Source: Tethya wilhelma (lineage: Eukaryota > Porifera > Demospongiae > Tethyida > Tethyidae). From it: a stretch of DNA of 64,000 nucleotides. The number at the start of each line of letters is the position of its first letter. Within the stretch, counting starts at the first letter, position 1. A model generated the notes under the pieces. The model saw only the letters and a list, made by a program, of their open reading frames with translations. It did no database searches and was not told the origin of the DNA. Made by a program: the position numbers and the translations under genes. Of the stretch, positions 22,801 to 34,346 are shown in pieces. Where the stretch lies: NCBI GenBank assembly GCA_964030475.1, contig CAXIPT010000010.1, forward strand, positions 1,301,266 to 1,365,265, read 5' to 3'.

Positions 22801-25800
22801 TCTTGGAGTATTTATATGGGAGTCAATGGAGAAATGGGCAATATTGTATGCTACTTATTTTCATGTACATACCTAAACATGAGAGATTCAATGAAAAGTT
22901 CAATGCAATTATAAAATTTAATAAGCTCTTTTTAACTTAAAAGAACAAAAGGTCTGTCAGGCACTATGAAGCAAAGTTACAGGTACAAGAATTATTATTA
23001 TTTATAGCTGGATTTTTCTAAAAAAATACTGGCATTGAAAAGATATATGTACTGTGAGTATAAGTAAGTCAATATCCAAGTCATACTACCAGTAATTGCT
23101 TATGCTTGGTAAGTCTTTTTTGGATGATTTTTAGCAAGGAGTCAATGATTTTTGGGCCAAAACACAATTTTGTAAAAACTAAGATTTTACACTGTTGATT
23201 TTGCCTGTAGAATTTCTTTGGTACAGAAAGCACGGGAGAAAGATAGCCTATATATATAGAGGTGTGTTTTTGTCTTAATATAATATAAAATATAATATGT
23301 GCTGCTGGTCTATTCATGCATACATAATGCCTTTTACATAACTTTTTAAAAAGATATAAGCTAGCAACTATATACAGAACCAACTTGCATTCTTTCGCTT
23401 GTCTTCTGAGCACCTAACAGACCTGATTCTTTTTGTGTTGATAAGAGCCTGTACTTTCATTGCATCTCAGTACACACGTGGAAATATACACAGTGTAAAC
23501 TATTGCTCATGCATTTTTCACCATTGACTTGGCAGCGGAAAGGGTTAGAGTTCTTTGCACTTATTATAGCACCTTGCATGTACTTTAAGGTGTTGGCCTA
23601 CTTACAAACATTTCTAGGTATGTCCTGATTTGTACATAACTTCTTCATATAACTGTCTCGATCAATTATGTTCACAGTGGCAGCTGGCTCAATGATAGTT
23701 AAATTTGGTGGTGCGAGTGGTCCTGCTATTAGTCGGCCAAAGAAGTTTTCCGTATTCTCAATAATATTGTCATTATTGATTGGAACTCGAATTGTGATAG
23801 TGAAACTATCAAGAGAAAAGTTTAAAGGAATAGCTTCAGCTTGGAGTGTTGATGTAAAGTCAAGGCCATCTGTTGTGAGTGTTAGTGTTTGTATATAATA
23901 ATTATTTGTTAATATTATGGAATTTCGTACACAAGCATATAATTATTTATTTACCTCCACTGCTCACTGCTGAGCCATCTTCAGTGTAGAATTGTACACT
24001 TCCATCTGGTAACAATTGGGTTCTCACAATCGTTAAGTCCACAAATCCTTGTCGTTCTTCAACATCAAACACAATTGGGTCAAAACCAACCTCTGGAGCT
24101 AATAAAGAAAAAATAAAATATAATTGGATATGATCGACTGACACCAGTTTCATGCCCATGGTAATAAACACATACGTGCATCATTATCTAGAATAGTGAC
24201 TGTTCCAATTGGTTTTGAAACAAATGCATTTCTTCTAACTTCCACGAGATACACTTCAAATGTCTCTGTGGATTCACTCTCTTCATCCTCAAGGATTGTA
24301 ATACTCAGCAGATCATTATTTCTAGGGAGCATATTATTTGCCCGATATCTCAATCGGTGGCCAGGGTAGTCGGCAGGTGCAGGTGATATAGCTACATAGT
24401 CACTACCAGCTGTCAAAAAAATTGTTGAAAAGATAACAATAGATAATGGTATCATACATGGTAGTATATATGTGCATAATAGTATAGGAATGGGCCAACT
24501 GCACATGTCCATTGACACAAAATATACAAAACGTTACGTAGTCTCAGAGGAAGATATAACTAACTTTGTGGCCTGCAAACATGCATAGAGGCCTCCCTCA
24601 GACAGTTTCTTACTGCATATAGGTAATATATACTTGCTAAAACTCACAGACACTTAATTCCTATAGCACTCTTGAAAGAGAACTGGCGAGAAGCCAGAAC
24701 AGTGCAATTTTGTTTTCTTTCTGACTGACTCAATATGATCCAGAAAATTCCGAGTCTGAATTCTATAATTATGTTTAGAATTTAAAAAATCCTGTGTGGG
24801 ATCTAAACAAATCATTGTAATATACTAATTAATGATATGCACATATCATTTGCATATCTTAATTTGCTTATAGATTCTAAACCAAACTTGAGAATTTTCC
24901 TGCAACCGCGACAGGTGGGCAGTGACTTGAACACGGTCTCCAAAGGAATGGAAGACATTAGCTAACTTGGACAGTACAAATTAAGTAACCTAATTGATTT
25001 CATCCATAGTGCATTCTTAATTGATATACTCACTTGTTCCCTAAAAGTCAGGAATTATATAGGTAGCTCAAAGTTGTGGTATAAATTTCCATACTCTTAA
25101 ATGTACACATTTTATGTAGGCAAGCTAAGTAGGTTGTGTGGATGAGCCTTCAATTCTTTTTGTGTCAGAGCTATCACCACAATCTGCTGAAGAGCTGCTA
25201 TATATATAGAGGAACTTGAGGAAAGATAAGCCTAGAATGGTTCGTAAATGAGTATATAGCCATGTTTCAGCTCAACTCTCATGCCGGCTAGCTGGCCTAG
25301 CATGGTTGATCATGTGTTAGCTATATACGCACCTGCATGGAGAAGCTACAATTTTTTCATTTAGTTTACAACAATTACATGCCATGCAGTCATTTTGGCT
25401 GTTTATATAGAGTTGCCACACATGCCTTACACAAGGCTTAGATTGAAACGGAAAACGACCAGTAATCAACTGTCAATTCAAGCATGGTTCTCTCTAGAGT
25501 GCTTTAGGAAGTAAATGTGAATTTATTGGTGCATGCATACTGTTAGAAAACGGAGGCTCTATATAGACTATTAGAGAGTTTATTATGCTGGAAGAGGCTA
25601 ATGCGCTTGCGCATAATAATGCAACGTGGATAGTTAATGACCTTTGACCTCTACCTTGAATATGGCCACATTGTATTACATGAATTTATACACTAAGTTT
25701 CAAAGCTTAAGTTCTATATAGTTTTTGTTTAGGCATGTTTATGATCAAAACGAGTATCAAGAATGTAGTACCCATGAAAAAACTTAAAACTTTATCCTGT

Positions 25801-28471
25801 CAATTTTGGCTCAATACATTCTGGTTCTCTGGAAATCCTTTTCAAAGTAAGTCAGTTAGGAAGTACATATACGTACTGAGTATAATTATAAGTACGTTAG
25901 GAGAAAAAAAATGGCACGATTGTGACTTCTCACTAGCGCTTTCTACGAGTGCTATAATTTAGGAAAGTATTGGTGAGTTTTAGGCCTTGCATGCATGCAG
26001 TAGATAATCTGTCAATAAGAGCCTCTGAGCAACTTTGAAGGTTTAATTTTATTTGACTAGATTATTTAGTGACCAACATTTTGTATTGTGTCTATGGGAC
26101 AGTCGACCCATTCCTACTATACGTACTATACTGTACGTATGATCTTTCTCTGAGAGTTTATAAGAATGAACAATGTCATTATTGTATCAATCAATATGGC
26201 AGTCGGCACCATGCATTCATACTGTACAGTATACGTATCCATGGTATATATACAGGCTAAAATACTGTATACATTATATATCCCAAGTGCTAATGTATAA
26301 TATCCCTTATGCATGTGCGTGTTCGTACACATTATGTATTACCTGTTGCATCACTAATACCATTTCCAGTGTCACGAGAATTGACAATAATTGAGCTAGG
26401 GGATCCAATATCTCCTCCAACTCTCCTGATTAGAAATTCAATTGTTCCGATATTCTCAGGGACAGTTTGATCAGGTATTTCAATCAATGGCACTACATGA
26501 AGATGGGTAAATTATTAAATTTATAATAATTTTAAACAGACCTTTTTGTAACTATTACGACCATAAGCGACTTGTAGGCAAAATCATGCCTGCAAATGTA
26601 TATGTGTCACCATGCATCATTGTTGACATATTATACTAACTGGTTGTTAAATCTTGAAATAATTATCAATAACAAAATTACGGTATAGCGGGAAATTTTC
26701 GTTGGTGCAAAATTTTGTATAAATGCGGCGGAAAATTTTTTCAGCGTATAGTTTTAAATTTCGTATACATGGCGCGCGCTCGTATAAAATAAATATGTAA
26801 GTAAATTATCGCAGTTTTAATTTTCGTATATTCGAACGGCATACAAAAAATTTCCACCATATGAAAATTTCCCGCTATACGGTATATATGCATGTCATGA
26901 CCCAAGGAACACAAAGCATTGAATTTTTGGTGCTTCATATATATACTACTTATATGACTCCGTGGATTTAATCCACTATATCAACCTTATACTCTTACAT
27001 CCTTCTGGTTCCAGTTTAAATCCCGAGGGATATTCAAAGGAAGTCTCAATATCCAGTCCATATATAAATGGGTAGAAAGCAGCTTGTGATTGGTTGTAAA
27101 TAATGGCATGATCACCTTGAGGGATTGCAGAGTATGCACCATAACCACAGATTTCATCAAAGTCAGAGCAGAAAATGGGTACATATCCACTGTCAGGATG
27201 AAACACAGTTCCATTTACAAGTAGCTTTCTTCCATCTACAAGTGGATCTGTGAAGAACTGACTTGCGATCGTGAAGCTCACAAATCCATCAAATGAAGTT
27301 CTGACTTGCTTGGCAGTAGTTAGTGTGAAATCATTTATATACTGTGTTACAGGTGGGACGTAGAGCATCGCAGGATCACCTCGATCAAACATTTCATCAG
27401 CAGAATGACCCATTGTATATTGCATCACTGTAGCCGGAAGTGAGGTTTCAATACAACAAAATTCACGACGATAACTTGCTGTGGGTCCATCAGTAGTATC
27501 ACCAACTGTGTCAAATTCAGCATATTCTCCTCGATTGATAATCTGGAATAGTCTGGTTACAGGAGTTCCTTCTTCAAGTGTACAAGTAACAGTGACTTGA
27601 TTAGGACTGTTGCTTATTGATCCTATTCTATACCGTTCACCTGACTCTCTGAATTGTAGTGGTGCAGTCAGAAATACTCTACCATACGTAATATGTGGAG
27701 GGACTTGTTCCACTAAAACATCACAAGCTGTCACAGTGCTAGGAACCTGTCCACATTCATGACCAGTCAAAACAGTTATGGGCTTGGTTGATTCAAGAAT
27801 AGTTCCTGTCAAATCATTTTGAGACTGAAACATTGCCGTTTTGCAAGCATCTAGCTTAATATTTGCTTGCATAATACCAAGGGTTGGTCCAATTTGAACT
27901 GAAAAACCACTACTACTTAGATCTGCTGGGATTGTGAGAGTTTGCGTCGGAATGATAGTAACTGTAGTGTGATCTTCACAAGATACAATCATAAATCGAC
28001 TGGAAAACCTTTGAACAGTACCTACAGCATCTGTGGAGAAGATGAAGTACCCATAATGATCTGAAGCATTCTCTTCATCATAATTGATACATGGGAGAGC
28101 CAGGAATGCGTCCGTTGACACATCATCATCATTCAGACCATATACAGATATACTACTATTACTTTCAGCTTTGACACGTACACATCTGTCTCTCTGTGAT
28201 TCTTGGAATACTCTGATGTCTTGTGATTGCACTGTCGGAGTTTCAGCATTGGTTGGAAGAGTGACAGTTGTTATCTGGCCAGCTATTGCGATTTCAGTTC
28301 TTGGAGAAAAAAGTGATGGTATATTTGGGGCCTCCACTGTAAATAAAATTGGATCAGGTTCATCAGTTGTGACAAACAACGCAATATTTGGCCTTGGGAA
28401 ATTTGCTCCTTCACCATTGCTCCAAAAAGCTAGTACAAACTCATTTCCTTTTGAGGAGGGTACAAGAGGAT
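19893..28471 (-). CDS. IgGFc-binding N-terminal / multi Calx-beta adhesion-type protein
   Basis: Nine exons join in phase 1: 26999-28471, 26343-26492, 24176-24409, 23955-24098, 23654-23869, 21940-22092, 21271-21474, 20106-20252 and 19893-19996. The first carries an IgGFc-binding N-terminal domain: GNEFVLAFWSNGEGANF, VYGLNDDDVSTDAFLALP and TKPITVLTGHECGQVPS. Each later exon pair forms one Calx-beta domain. Example cores: IPDQTVPENIGTIEF...GSDYVAIS...ILDNDA, VGFDPIVFDVEERQGFVDL...IIDRD and GFIPTSYSVNENEGTATLSL...IISDDH. The fourth domain is cut by TGA in its second half (VPIVYICDA), after which family-like residues continue in frame, so the C-terminus looks decayed. Calx-beta domains bind calcium in adhesion proteins and exchangers. 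No signal peptide exon is seen; a first exon upstream of 28471 is expected. Confidence 0.8.
22093..23653. other. Long intron of Calx-beta gene
   Basis: About 1.5 kb of AT-rich intron lies between Calx-beta exons. I saw no nested gene or clear repeat element; short open frames here lack coding character. Confidence 0.6.
24545..26145. repeat. Intron with fold-back family copy 2 and a diverged inverted copy
   Basis: About 25570-26145 matches 29280-29830 and 4085-4625 (aggctaatgcgc...cattcctactatacgta). About 24650-24720 resembles the same family in the opposite direction (tagcactcttgaaagag...agtgcaattttgtt) but is diverged. No exon lies inside. Confidence 0.6.
26679..26884. mobile_element. MITE, ~206 bp, in Calx-beta intron
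   Basis: The terminal inverted repeats are 22 bp with one mismatch (TACGGTATAGCGGGAAATTT at the left; its complement at 26863-26884). There is further internal symmetry (cgtataaatgcgg / cgtatattcgaacgg). No coding capacity. It lies in the intron just downstream (minus sense) of the IgGFc-binding exon. Confidence 0.75.
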
Positions 28472-28685
28472 CTGGAGGAGGGAATCACATACAAAGAATT
28501 AAATAAAAAGATAATTGGGATGAGCGCAAATGAGCTCGGCCATGCACTGGTCTAAGACTGAAAAGATGGACTGGAATACAGGACTAAACTTTGACCTAGC
28601 TAAATTCATGCGTACAAAATTAATAATAAATAAAATTACAGTATTTTATACCAGAGTTCAATAGGCCCGTAGGGAGGGGGGGTGT

Positions 28686-28709
28686 AGGGGGGTGCATGTG
28701 CACCCCCCT
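28686..28709. repeat. Perfect short palindrome AGGGGGGTGCA-TG-TGCACCCCCCT
   Basis: Eleven-base arms flank a two-base spacer, next to a G-rich run (28673-28695). The position just upstream of the fold-back element suggests the end of another repeat. It could extrude as a hairpin or form a G-rich structure. Confidence 0.8.
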
Positions 28710-28770
28710 TTTGAAGCAAAAAGAAGAACTAAGATTTAGGTACAATCATAAAACTGTTAACATTAAGTTA

Positions 28771-29830
28771 TACAAGTAGTAAAAATTTCAAAAAAATAAG
28801 TAGTGTAGGAATGGGCAGTGCGGTAAAAAGCATTGGAACAAGGCATGTCTCAATTTCGGCACATGACTACTTCATTTTTGATTTATTCTTGATCCCTAAT
28901 ATGGATCATCAGTGTCATAAAATTTAATGCAAAGATCTGTACTACTATATAGTACCATATAGCTTGTTGTTGCATTTGTCTGATCTAATCAGTTGGCTAA
29001 GCAGTGGAGTAAATCATAATAAGACAGGCAACTTAAACTGGACTGCCGGCCAAGAGTTGGGCATAAAAAATGAAGTAGTCATGTGCCGAAATTGAGACAT
29101 GCCTTGTTCCAATGCTTTTTACCGCACTGCCCATTCCTACACTACTCATTTTTTTGAAATTTTTACTACTTGTAAATAATNACACTGCTTATTTTTTTGA
29201 AATTTTTACTACTTGTTCATTCATTTTTTTCAACACTACAGTGTGGAGACTATCAGAGACTGGTTAGTCCCTACAAAAAGCTTGAAAAGCAGCTACAATG
29301 CTGATGCTGGAAAAGGCTAATGCGCATGCGCATAATAATGCCACGTGTATAGATGACCTTTGAACTCTACCTACAAGATGGCTGCATTGTAGTACATGAA
29401 TTTATACACTAAGCTTCAAAGCTTTCTAGTTTCTGTTTAGGCCTATTTGAGATTGAAACGAGTATTAAGGAATGTAGTACCCATGAAAAGAACTTACTTT
29501 GTGCTGTCAAAGTTGGCTCAACACATTTTGGTTCTCTGGAAATCCTTTTCAAGTAAGTCAGTTAGGAAGTACGTACGTAAGTAAGTAAGTACGTTAGGAG
29601 AACAAAAATGGCACTATGGTGGCTTCCCAATAGCGCTCACTACGAGTGCTGAGGAACGTTTTTGAGAGCTTTAGGCCTTGCATGCAATTGGTAATCTGTC
29701 AGTAAGAGCCTCTGAGCATCTTTAAAGGTTTAATTTTGTTTGACTAGATTTTTATAGTAGCCAACATTTTGTATGGTGTCTATGGGACAGTCGGCCCATT
29801 CCTACTATACGTACTACCGTACGTATGATA
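28771..29830. repeat. Fold-back repeat element, family copy 3 (fullest)
   Basis: The 5' part is palindromic: 28773-28880 returns as the reverse complement at about 29070-29178, and part of the right arm repeats once more after an N at 29181. The 3' part to 29830 is shared with 25570-26145 and 4056-4625. The ends carry GTAGGAATGGGC and GGCCCATTCCTAC. A fragment of the same element lies at 44462-44590. Confidence 0.75.
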
Positions 29831-29844
29831 CACAGCAATTCACA

Positions 29845-30068
29845 CACGTCATGTGATCACCTTGATGATGTCTAGGTGAATCTGATTCTTCCAAGATACT
29901 TTCTGCTTCTGTCTCAGGACAACTGCCTTCCCTGGCAAATCTATTCTGGCAGCCACTGAAAAAACTTTCTTCCCTATTATGCCTTATTATCAGTGGCTGT
30001 TGACTAGAATAAGAAATGTTTTCTTGAAGCCTGAATTCAGTGTCTGCAGAGTCTAGACTGTGTTCCAT
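29845..30068 (-). CDS. Possible orphan first exon
   Basis: An ATG at 30068 opens a frame starting MEHSLDSADTEFRLQENISY, hydrophilic and acidic (EAESILEESDSPRHHQGDHM), running to a weak GTGTGT donor near 29845. Its 5' flank (30000-30240) is duplicated at about 31120-31340. It could be a first exon of a gene on the minus strand, perhaps the Calx-beta gene, but no join can be shown. I do not recognise it. Confidence 0.25.
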
Positions 30069-30189
30069 ATCGCTAGCTATAAAATTTAGCTACATGCATG
30101 CACCGCATGAACTTGAATTACTATCAACAAATGCTTGTTTACATGTTCTACAAATCAAACCATATGAAGCAAAGTGAAAATATTTAGTA

Positions 30190-30480
30190 ATTACAATTGA
30201 GTTACATATAATTGCATGCCAGTGGAACTTGTATTTATTCCATACACTTGAGATAGTAATCCATTCTTGTTTGTATCCCGGTACAATTGAGGTAGGGCTT
30301 GAGGTAGGGCTTACAATTGAGTTACATATAATTGCATGCCAGTGGAACTTGTATTTATTCCATACACTTGAGATAGGAATCCATTAATTCTTGTTTGTAT
30401 CCAGGTACACAAAGTGTTCTTTTATCTTCTTCACCCATATTCTTTGTTTTCAAGGAACTCTTTCTCAGCTGGCATATATC
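30190..30480 (-). pseudogene. Decayed 5' fragment of EF-hand gene with local tandem duplication
   Basis: About 30385-30475 matches the first EF-hand of the genes at 31.6 and 32.9 kb (codons for PAEKEFLEN...VKKIKEHFVYLDTNKN) but has small insertions that break the frame. The segment just before it (30196-30260, gttacatataattgcatgcc) is repeated at 30313-30385, including a second truncated piece of the same EF-hand. It is non-functional. Confidence 0.7.
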
Positions 30481-30489
30481 TTGATACAA

Positions 30490-31645
30490 TCTCATACACT
30501 TGTCATCACAGCTGCATCAGTGCTCAAGCAGTAAAGATGCATAATATTATCATGGGGAACCAATTTTACAGCCATGTCACATGATTCTAAGTTGACCTTT
30601 GTCTAATTATGAATGTAAATTAATAGCTTTTACTTCCTGTATGAAAGGAAGTTTAGACCAGAAACAGCCAAGAGAGCTACCAATTTCTATCATTTAAAAA
30701 AACATTTCACTAAGAAAATTCATTTGCATGTATTTGGAAAGCTGAGGCATTTATCAACCTGGGTACGAGGCTATCATGATCTTTATTCTCAAAAATTAAT
30801 AGTAAAGGATTGATACTAAGTCACAGTCCTGTGCTGAAATTCACTTTTGGCAGCACTGCCACACTGCTTACTTGGCTCTTTTTATAATATTATACTACTT
30901 TTTAATTATCAAATAAAGTAAAAACGTTAACTGATCCAGGATCTATAAACTACAAACATGACATTCATCATTAAATTTTATGACACATGCATGGTTTATA
31001 CAATAATTATCGTGTTTAGACTAGCAATGGTTATAACAGTTACTGTTAGTATTATATTATTATACACATATTTTATATTTAAGTTTAGTATGTGGGACTA
31101 GCTACTATATAATACAATTCACGTTCAGCCTGAACTCAGAAGTCTGCTGAGTCTACACTGTGCTCCATATTGCTAGCTATGAAATTTACCTAAATGCATT
31201 GCAGGCACCACATGAACTTGAATTACCATCAACGAATGCTTGTTTAACATGTTTTATAGTATACAAATTAAACCATATAATTATGAAGCAAAGTGAAAAT
31301 AAATTAGTAGATAAAATTGAGTTAAATTGCATGCCAGTAGGCATATGCATGACATTGTATTCGTTAATGGGAGAAATTGTTTTTATATACAAGCAAGGTA
31401 GAATTCGTGAAACTGTTAAATTGTGTACGTGCTAGCAATGCATGATCAAAGAAATCATGTAAAAGCTATTAAACATGTTAACAATATAGTAAGTCATTGA
31501 CAATATTATATATACTTTGATTCTCTAGTTTAATACAAAAACATTCCCTAGCTGAATTGTTATCATAATATAATATTGATCTATAACTATTATATAGCAG
31601 CTTATTAAAGACATGTACCTTATTACAGGCATTCTCAAATAATTA
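30490..31645. other. Duplicated non-coding flank
   Basis: No gene is seen. About 30930-31130 matches 34600-34790, and about 31120-31340 matches 30000-30240. These are flanks carried along with duplications of the EF-hand and Frizzled-like loci. Confidence 0.6.
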
Positions 31646-32170
31646 TTAGAGAAGTGGGTTAAGAGTGAACCAAAACTTATCACTCACTTCATACAGTTCT
31701 TGTATTTGAATCTTTCCATCATGGTTTAAATCCATGCTGGCAAAAACGGCTTTGGCAATTTCGGGATCCTTGATATTGCAGCTGTTTAGGAGCTTGGTGT
31801 ACTCATCTAAACTAAGGGTTCCATCTTTATTTGTGTCAAGTACTTTGAACAAAGCATCAGTCACTTCTTTAAGGGCTGCCCTACTTTTATCTTCATTTTC
31901 AGCAAACCTGGCAGCAGACTTGACAAATTCATCTTCAGTAAGCTGAACTCCAGGCTTAGCTCCAAGAAGAGAAGCAAGCTTGATGTGGACTTCTCTGACT
32001 GTCTTCATTCTCTCCTCTTCCATGCCAAGTATCGTCTTGAGATTATCAACCATCAAAACCCAGTCTTCTTGAGATAGGAATCCATTCTTGTTTGTATCCA
32101 GGTACACAAAGTGCTCTTTTATCTTCTTCACCCATTCTTCATTCTCAAGGAACTGCTTTTCAGTGGGCAT
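31646..32170 (-). CDS. EF-hand calcium-binding protein 1 (sarcoplasmic CaBP / luciferin-binding-protein type)
   Basis: A single-exon gene of 174 residues, starting MPTEKQFLENEEW. It has canonical EF loops at about residues 25-36 (DTNKNGFLSQED), 113-124 (DTNKDGTLSLDE) and 147-158 (DLNHDGKIQIQE). A degenerate second hand contains LGAKPGVQLTEDEF. The C-terminus is DKFWFTLNPLL. The length, the LGxxPGV segment and the three-of-four active hands fit the sarcoplasmic calcium-binding / calexcitin / luciferin-binding-protein superfamily of cytosolic calcium buffers and sensors. Its tandem partner lies 0.75 kb upstream (32921-33445). Confidence 0.9.
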   Translation of the reverse strand: MPTEKQFLENEEWVKKIKEHFVYLDTNKNGFLSQEDWVLMVDNLKTILGMEEERMKTVREVHIKLASLLGAKPGVQLTEDEFVKSAARFAENEDKSRAALKEVTDALFKVLDTNKDGTLSLDEYTKLLNSCNIKDPEIAKAVFASMDLNHDGKIQIQELYEVSDKFWFTLNPLL

Positions 32171-32920
32171 CTTGATACAAAAACCCTTTTAGATAATATA
32201 GCTTGTACAGTGAGAAATGTATGGTAACTGTGGTATGTATGTATGTGTATCTTTTTACATGGGGTGAGCAATTTTAAAGGAACTGCAGTGTTACTATAAT
32301 TATTGTAGTTGACAGAAAGTTGCTAAAAATATCATACATGACTATGGAATGCGCTTAGCGACCACAGAGTTACCCATGCAGTCTAACAAATGCATGCCAG
32401 TACAAGTACATATGCAACATGCACATTTTTGAGTAATACCATAAACTTACATAACGTCACAATCTCTATTTTTAGTTGACTATTGCCACACCCTAACATA
32501 TGGCCACAGTGACCACATTGCCACAAACCTCTGATAAAAATTTTAATTAAGTTAGAGTAGAAAATTAAGTGTACTTATAGTATGCATGTTATAATTATTT
32601 ATATAGAATCCTAATTTAGCTGCACACATGCTATAGTACTGTATAAGGTTTCTTAAGATCACACGTACAGACCACACACATGCGCACATGCATGCATGCA
32701 CACACACACACACACATACACGTGTACACACATGCCACGCCAACAATTTGGAAACTTTGCACATCACCCTTATTAAATTCAATTAATTTACTTCGATGAT
32801 CTGAACATGACAAAAAAAAAAATTAAAATTCTTTGGGGTCTATACCAAGAGTACATAATTGTCTTCATACACTGTTTCAACAATTAGTTGCTGTTCAGAA
32901 TTAGCTTATCTATTTTATCC
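32171..32920. other. Spacer between tandem EF-hand genes
   Basis: AT-rich, with a short CA run (32697-32715). It presumably holds the promoter of EF-hand gene 1; no specific site is clear. Confidence 0.5.
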
Positions 32921-33445
32921 TCAAAGAAGTGGATTAAGTGTGAACCAAAACTTATCACTCAATTCATAAAGCTCTTTGACTTCAATCTTTCCATCCTGGT
33001 TGACATCCATGCTATTGAAAACAGCTTTGGCAGCTTCAGGATCCTTGATATTGCAGCTTTGTAGGAGCTTTGTATATTCCTCTACTCCTAGCGTTCCATT
33101 TTTATTGGTATCAAGCACTTCAAACAAAGCATCGGTCACTTCCTTAAGGGCAGCCTTACTCTCTTCTTCGTTCTCAGCAAACCTGGCAGCAGACTTGACA
33201 AATTCGTCTTCAGTAAGTTTAACTCCAGGCTTAGCTCCAAGAAGAGAAGCAAGCTTGATGTGGACTTCTCTGACTGTCTTCATTCTCTCCTCTTCCATGC
33301 CAAGTATCGTCTTGAGGTTATCCACCATCAAAATCCAGTCTGCTTGAGATAGGAATCCATTCTTGTTTGTATCCAGGTACACAAAGTGCTCTTTTATCTT
33401 CTTCACCCATTCTTCATTTTCAAGGAACTCTTTCTCAGCTGGCAT
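32921..33445 (-). CDS. EF-hand calcium-binding protein 2, tandem paralogue
   Basis: I place the start at MPAEKEFLENEEW (33445), matching the paralogue; the frame is open for 12 more codons upstream but they are not conserved. It has 174 residues with EF loops DTNKNGFLSQAD, DTNKNGTLGVEE and DVNQDGKIEVKE, and the same degenerate second hand and FWFTLNPLL end. The first hand has Ala where the paralogue has the usual Glu side (SQAD vs SQED). The 5' halves of the two genes are nearly identical in DNA while the 3' parts differ more, suggesting gene conversion. Likely a cytosolic calcium sensor or buffer. Confidence 0.9.
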   Translation of the reverse strand: MPAEKEFLENEEWVKKIKEHFVYLDTNKNGFLSQADWILMVDNLKTILGMEEERMKTVREVHIKLASLLGAKPGVKLTEDEFVKSAARFAENEEESKAALKEVTDALFEVLDTNKNGTLGVEEYTKLLQSCNIKDPEAAKAVFNSMDVNQDGKIEVKELYELSDKFWFTLNPLL

Positions 33446-33518
33446 CTTGAGGCAAATTAGTGAGTGCTCCGGCAGTATCAACTTGAATTTTTGTGTACAG
33501 CCAGGTCACATGATTCTA

Positions 33519-34346
33519 TTAATTTTACTAGGGGTACACTAAGTGCAATCCTCGCTCAGCTGAATCCCAGAGGAGGTACGAAAGGGTCACGTGATCCATC
33601 TATTCAGCTTTGAGCGTCCAGTATGCTAGTAGTACTTTATCTTAGGCTCTCTAGTTTTCAGGGTTGCCCGCGACTTCCCTGTGCAAATTTGGTACCAAAC
33701 GATCGAGAAAAGTTCAAGAAAGAATCTGGGCCCCCCTGCCCCTCGATTCAAGCAACTCTCTGTGTGGTAGATGGCGATGAAAATTTTGGTCAGAGGGATG
33801 CAGACTTGCTGGAGCGCTTAAGTGGCAGCCAAACTGATTTTTGGCCTATACATAAGCTGGAAAAGCTCAGATCTTTGCAAAGATGTTCAAAAAGCTTGCA
33901 ATATCTAGTCGCTAAAGTCATACGCGCTCAATGGAATGCAATTAAATCACGTGAATTTCACTGAAAATCAGGTGGAATATTGGATGCTTTCGTACCTCCT
34001 CTGGCTGAATCCAAAGGTCCCATTCCCAATCGCTCTGGCAAAGATCGTCGTAAGTCAGGGCACCTGAGCAAAGATCGCCTCAGTAAAAATCGAGGTAAAA
34101 ATCTACTATCTAACTTGGCCCAAAAAGTCAAAAGGCGCTCTATCCATGCTCTAAAGCTACAGTTTAATCTCTCAAGTTGGTCCCAGGCTAGTTCATGTTG
34201 AGGCAAAGTGCCCTACTTACTCATTTGTGAGAAAACGCTGAAGCACAGCCAAGATACGCCACGAAGTTTACCTTGGTCTGCCATCACCACGTCGTCCACG
34301 AAAAATCTCGATTGAACCCAAACATAGCCTCGCTTCGCTCGGAAAA
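33519..34346. mobile_element. ~0.83-kb insertion in EF-hand upstream flank
   Basis: The flank reads cacatgattctattaa before 33519 and gttgacctttgtctaatt after 34346. In the duplicated flanks at 30585 and 36270 the two pieces are contiguous, so this stretch is an insertion. It is more GC-rich than its surroundings and contains an inverted pair (gctgaatcccagaggaggta at about 33558 and its complement near 33990). The open frame at 33623-33964 has no recognisable product. The class of element is unknown. Confidence 0.6.

Noticed and set aside
30190..30385. CRISPR-like repeat array
   Set aside because: Only two copies of a longer segment with decayed EF-hand sequence; the organism is eukaryotic and there are no regular spacers or cas genes.
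33623..33964. 113-codon open frame in the 33.5-34.3 kb insertion
   Set aside because: No recognisable product; the sequence is part of an insertion with inverted repeats and the frame could be chance in GC-richer DNA.
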